Position numbers and translations under genes: made by a program. Under the pieces are notes generated by a model. It had not been told where the DNA came from. It saw nothing but the letters and a program-made list of their open reading frames with translations, and did no database searches. 7,830 nucleotides of DNA from Clostridiales bacterium (lineage in GTDB: Bacteria > Bacillota > Clostridia > Christensenellales > Aristaeellaceae), in contig DXVG01000075.1 of assembly GCA_019409045.1 (NCBI GenBank), positions 1 to 7,830 of the forward strand. Reading direction: 5' to 3'. This document shows positions 5,369 through 7,830 of this stretch, one piece after another; position 1 is the first letter of the stretch, and each line of letters opens with the position of its first letter.

Positions 5369-6572
5369 CAAGTGGGCGCTGTCGGTCACGGAGCTGAACG
5401 AGTATGTGCGCAGAAAGCTGGCGGGCGACCCCGTGCTGCGCGCGGTGACGGTGCGCGGCGAGGTATCCGGCTTCAAGCGGCACGTCAGCGGCCACTGCTA
5501 CTTCGCCCTCAAGGACGAGACCTCCCGCGTGCAGTGCGCGCTGTTTCGTCAGCACGCGGCGCTTGTGCGCTTTCCCATCGAGGACGGCATGCGCGTGACG
5601 GTCACGGGCTCCGCGTCCGTCTACGTCCAGAGCGGCAGCTATCAGCTCTATGTAAACAGCGTCAAGCCCGAGGGCGCGGGCGACCTCTACCTGCGCTTTG
5701 AGGCGCTGAAGAAGAAGCTCTCGCAGGAGGGGCTCTTCGATCCCGCGCGCAAGCGCGCGCTGACGCTGCTTCCCAAGTGCATCGGCGTCGCCACATCGCG
5801 CACGGGCGCGGTCATCCGCGACATCATCCGCGTCGCAAAGCGGCGCGACCCGAACGTGGGCGTGCTGCTCGCGCCGTGCGCCGTGCAGGGCGCGACCGCC
5901 GCGGAGGAGATCGTCCGCGCGATCGAGGCGCTCAACGCCGACGGTCGGCCGGACGTGCTGCTCGTCGGGCGCGGCGGCGGCTCCATGGAGGACCTGTGGC
6001 CGTTTAACGAGGAGGCCGTGGCGCGCGCCATTGCCGCCTCGCGCATCCCGGTGATCTCCTGCGTGGGACACGAGACGGACTTTACCATTGCGGACTTCGT
6101 CGCGGACGCGCGCGCGTCCACGCCCTCGAACGCGGCGGAGCTGGCCGTGCCGGTGGTGGCGGAGCTTTCGCAGTCCATAGACGCGCTTGCCCGCGCGCTG
6201 TGTGCGGCGCTCAGGCGCGCGCAGGCGCTTCGCCACGCGCGGCTGGACGCGCTGGGGCGCTCTGCGGCGCTCGCGCTGCCCCGGCGCATGCTCATCGAGC
6301 GGCGCGAGGTCGCGCTCACGGCGCTGGATGAGCGCATGCGCAGGGCGCTTCCGCAACGGCTGGACGCGCTCGGGAGGCGGCTGGCGCTGGCCGGGCGCGC
6401 GCTCACGGCGCTCGACCCCGAGGGCGTGGTCCGGCGCGGCTACGCCGTGGTCTACCGGGGCGATGCCTGCGCGATGGACGCGCGCTCCCTGCGCGCGGGG
6501 GACAAGCTGAGATTGCACATGCGCGACGGAGACGTCGGCGCGGAGGTGACGGATGGAAAACTTCACGTTTGA
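5361..6572 (+). CDS. xseA: Exodeoxyribonuclease VII large subunit
   Basis: This 403-residue catalytic subunit of exonuclease VII degrades single-stranded DNA from both ends to oligonucleotides and works with several XseB subunits. An OB-fold DNA-binding domain covers residues about 5-100: LSVTELNEYVRRKLAGDP, VRGEVSGFKRHVSGHCYFALKDE and GSYQLYVNSVKPEG. The catalytic domain shows VATSRTGAVIRDI, GRGGGSMEDLWPFN at 203-216 and GHETDFTIADFVADARASTPSNAAE starting at 236. A long Arg/Ala-rich helical region (about 265-350) for small-subunit binding follows, and then the conserved LDPEGVVRRGYAVV segment near the C-terminus. The start ATGGATGA overlaps the folD stop. The last 20 nt overlap xseB. Length is within the family range though shorter than E. 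coli (456). Confidence 0.96.
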   Translation: MDDKWALSVTELNEYVRRKLAGDPVLRAVTVRGEVSGFKRHVSGHCYFALKDETSRVQCALFRQHAALVRFPIEDGMRVTVTGSASVYVQSGSYQLYVNSVKPEGAGDLYLRFEALKKKLSQEGLFDPARKRALTLLPKCIGVATSRTGAVIRDIIRVAKRRDPNVGVLLAPCAVQGATAAEEIVRAIEALNADGRPDVLLVGRGGGSMEDLWPFNEEAVARAIAASRIPVISCVGHETDFTIADFVADARASTPSNAAELAVPVVAELSQSIDALARALCAALRRAQALRHARLDALGRSAALALPRRMLIERREVALTALDERMRRALPQRLDALGRRLALAGRALTALDPEGVVRRGYAVVYRGDACAMDARSLRAGDKLRLHMRDGDVGAEVTDGKLHV

Positions 6573-6768
6573 ATCGGGGATGGAGGAACTGGAAAAACTG
6601 GTGCGCGAGCTCGAGAGCGGCGAGATGCCCTTGGAGGAGTCGTTTCAGGCGTTCGAGCGCGGCATGGCGCTCAAGGCGCGGCTTCAAAAGTTGCTGGAGG
6701 AGGGCGACCGACGCATTCGCGTGCTGACCGGGGACGGCGAGGAGCCGCTGGAGGGGGAACAGCCATGA
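6553..6768 (+). CDS. xseB: Exodeoxyribonuclease VII small subunit
   Basis: This 71-residue small subunit binds the helical arm of XseA. The whole family pattern is present: FESGMEELEKLVRELESGEMPLEESFQAFERG, then MALKARLQKLLEEGDRRI. It is predicted as two antiparallel helices, with a short acidic end. GGAGG at 6542-6546 lies 6 nt before ATG 6553, inside the end of xseA. The 20-nt overlap suggests coupled translation that keeps the small subunit tied to the large one. The stop overlaps ispA as ATGA. Confidence 0.95.
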   Translation: MENFTFESGMEELEKLVRELESGEMPLEESFQAFERGMALKARLQKLLEEGDRRIRVLTGDGEEPLEGEQP

Positions 6769-7646
6769 CTGCCCTGAACGAGTACGCCGCGCGCGTGGAG
6801 GCGCGGCTTGAACAGCTCCTGCCCGGCGGCGCGCCGGTGGTCAACGAGGCCATGCGCTACAGCGTGATGGCCGGGGGAAAGCGCCTGCGCCCGTCGATGC
6901 TCCTGGCCGCGGCGGACATGCTCGGCGGCGCGGAGGAGGCGCTGGAGTTTGCATGCGCGGTGGAGATGATCCACACCTATTCGCTCGTGCACGACGACCT
7001 GCCCGGCATGGACGACGATACGCTGCGCCGCGGCCGCCCGACCAACCACGTCGTATTCGGCGTCGGTCAGGCGATCCTCGCGGGAGACGGCCTGCTCAAC
7101 ACGGCGTTCGAGGTCATGCTCGAGGCCTCGCTCGCGCGGCCCGAGCGCGCGCGGCCGTGCCTCGAGGCCGTCGCGGAGATCGCCCGCGGCGCGGGCGCGC
7201 GCGGCATGATCCTCGGCCAGTGCCTGGACCTGGACAGCGAGAAAAACGGCGTGCCCGAGGCCGATCGCGCAGACATGCTCGAGCGCATACAGCGCGGCAA
7301 GACCGCATGCATGTTCATCTACCCCCTGCGCGCGGCCTGTCGGCTGTGCGGCGCGGACGCACAGGCGCTGCATGCGCTCAGCGAGTACGGCGAGGCGTTC
7401 GGGCTCCTGTTTCAGGCGACGGACGACCTTCTGGACGTGTCCGGCGACGCGGCCGTGGTGGGCAAGACGCTGGGCAAGGACGCAAAGAGCGGCAAGCTGA
7501 CCTGCATATCGGTCTACGGCGCGCAGGACACGCGCCTGCGCGTGGAGCGCGAGCACGCGCGCGCGCTCGGGGCGCTTTCCGCCTTCGGGGAGCGCGCGGC
7601 GTTCTTCCGGGAATTGGTCGATTCGATGGTCGGCCGCACGAAATAG
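6765..7646 (+). CDS. ispA: Polyprenyl (farnesyl/geranyl) diphosphate synthase
   Basis: This 293-residue trans-prenyltransferase joins isopentenyl diphosphate to allylic diphosphates, feeding undecaprenyl lipid and quinone synthesis. GGKRLRP at 37-43 binds diphosphate. The first Asp-rich motif is DDLPGMDDD at 77-85, with the two-residue insertion typical of bacterial farnesyl-type enzymes. RRGRPTNH follows. QRGKTACMF carries the conserved Lys-Thr. The second Asp-rich motif FQATDDLLDV has DDLLD at 220-224, and GKTLGKDAKSGKLTC is near the end. A Tyr (YSLVH) stands five residues before the first motif, which suggests a C15 product, although chain length cannot be settled from sequence. GAGGGGG at 6751-6757 precedes the start. 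Location just before dxs is the usual Firmicute arrangement for isoprenoid genes. Confidence 0.94.
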   Translation: MTALNEYAARVEARLEQLLPGGAPVVNEAMRYSVMAGGKRLRPSMLLAAADMLGGAEEALEFACAVEMIHTYSLVHDDLPGMDDDTLRRGRPTNHVVFGVGQAILAGDGLLNTAFEVMLEASLARPERARPCLEAVAEIARGAGARGMILGQCLDLDSEKNGVPEADRADMLERIQRGKTACMFIYPLRAACRLCGADAQALHALSEYGEAFGLLFQATDDLLDVSGDAAVVGKTLGKDAKSGKLTCISVYGAQDTRLRVEREHARALGALSAFGERAAFFRELVDSMVGRTK

Positions 7647-7655
7647 GGTGTACGA

Positions 7656-7830
7656 ATGCTCAATCAGATCAAAGGACCGGCAGATTTGAAGCGCCTGTCC
7701 ATCCGCGAGATGGAGGCGCTGGCCGGAGAGATACGCGAGGAGATCGTCGGCACGGTGGCGCGCCACGGCGGGCACCTTTCCTCCAACCTCGGCGCGGTGG
7801 AGCTCACGCTCGCGCTGCACTACGTCTTTG
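7656..7830 (+). CDS. dxs: 1-deoxy-D-xylulose-5-phosphate synthase, N-terminal part (3' truncated by window)
   Basis: The first 58 codons of Dxs are seen. The enzyme is thiamine-diphosphate dependent and condenses pyruvate with glyceraldehyde 3-phosphate in the first step of the MEP isoprenoid pathway. The start MLNQIKGPADLKRLSIREMEAL is typical of clostridial Dxs. GGHLSSNLGAVELTLALHYVF contains conserved His40, equivalent to the His in the SGHFASGLG motif of E. coli Dxs. It begins 9 nt after the ispA stop, and AGGGTG at 7645-7650 is a modest ribosome site. Together with ispA it forms an isoprenoid pair. The full family length is about 620 residues, so over 90 percent lies beyond the window. 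Confidence 0.95.
   Translation, partial: MLNQIKGPADLKRLSIREMEALAGEIREEIVGTVARHGGHLSSNLGAVELTLALHYVF

Noticed and set aside
5325..6566. Long minus-strand open frame of 413 codons opposite xseA
   Set aside because: Its composition is Arg/His/Ala-rich shadow translation, and the plus-strand xseA has full family motifs across the same bases.
6684..7820. Long minus-strand open frame of 378 codons opposite ispA and dxs
   Set aside because: It spans two clear plus-strand genes plus the gap between them and shows no family motif. The same GC-driven shadow explanation applies.

Overview
The window is a chromosomal segment of a spore-forming, very GC-rich Firmicute, most likely a member of the Clostridia. 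Third codon positions are almost always G or C. Spore formation is inferred from the end of a spoIIIA operon. The gene order spoIIIA - asp23 - nusB - folD - xseA - xseB - ispA - dxs is the conserved block known from Bacillus and Clostridia. No finer taxonomic placement is supported. Every gene is on the + strand, and there is no gene-free stretch over 300 bases. The largest gaps are about 45 to 80 bases.

Region 1 (1-1406) is the 3' half of the spoIIIA operon: the end of spoIIIAE, then spoIIIAF, spoIIIAG and spoIIIAH. These encode parts of the mother-cell channel (the 'feeding tube') that joins the mother cell to the forespore. Here the set is pared down. SpoIIIAF is only 55 residues. SpoIIIAG lacks the long insertion that forms the beta-triangle in Bacillus. 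The spoIIIAG frame also runs 119 nt into spoIIIAH.

Region 2 (1407-3193) starts with a near-consensus vegetative promoter (TTGCCA, 17 nt, TATAAT, with extended -10). It drives an Asp23/Gls24-family protein with a strongly acidic repetitive tail, followed by an AmaP-like membrane anchor with a basic linker and a six-unit Glu-Pro-Gln repeat. A 16-bp hairpin then precedes nusB.

Region 3 (3194-7830) is a tightly overlapping housekeeping chain. It holds nusB (transcription antitermination), a TsaD/Kae1-like paralogue, folD (one-carbon folate metabolism), xseA and xseB (exonuclease VII), ispA (prenyl diphosphate synthesis) and the first 58 codons of dxs (start of the MEP isoprenoid pathway). Overlaps of 4, 17, 8, 20 and 4 nt imply co-transcription and translational coupling.

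This is mostly an ordinary conserved core region. I see no mobile element, CRISPR array, RNA gene or wholly new system. The points worth a second look are the minimal SpoIIIAF/SpoIIIAG channel proteins, the spoIIIAG/spoIIIAH overlap, the charged low-complexity tails on the Asp23/AmaP pair, the hairpin before nusB, and the TsaD-like paralogue inside the nusB-folD chain.
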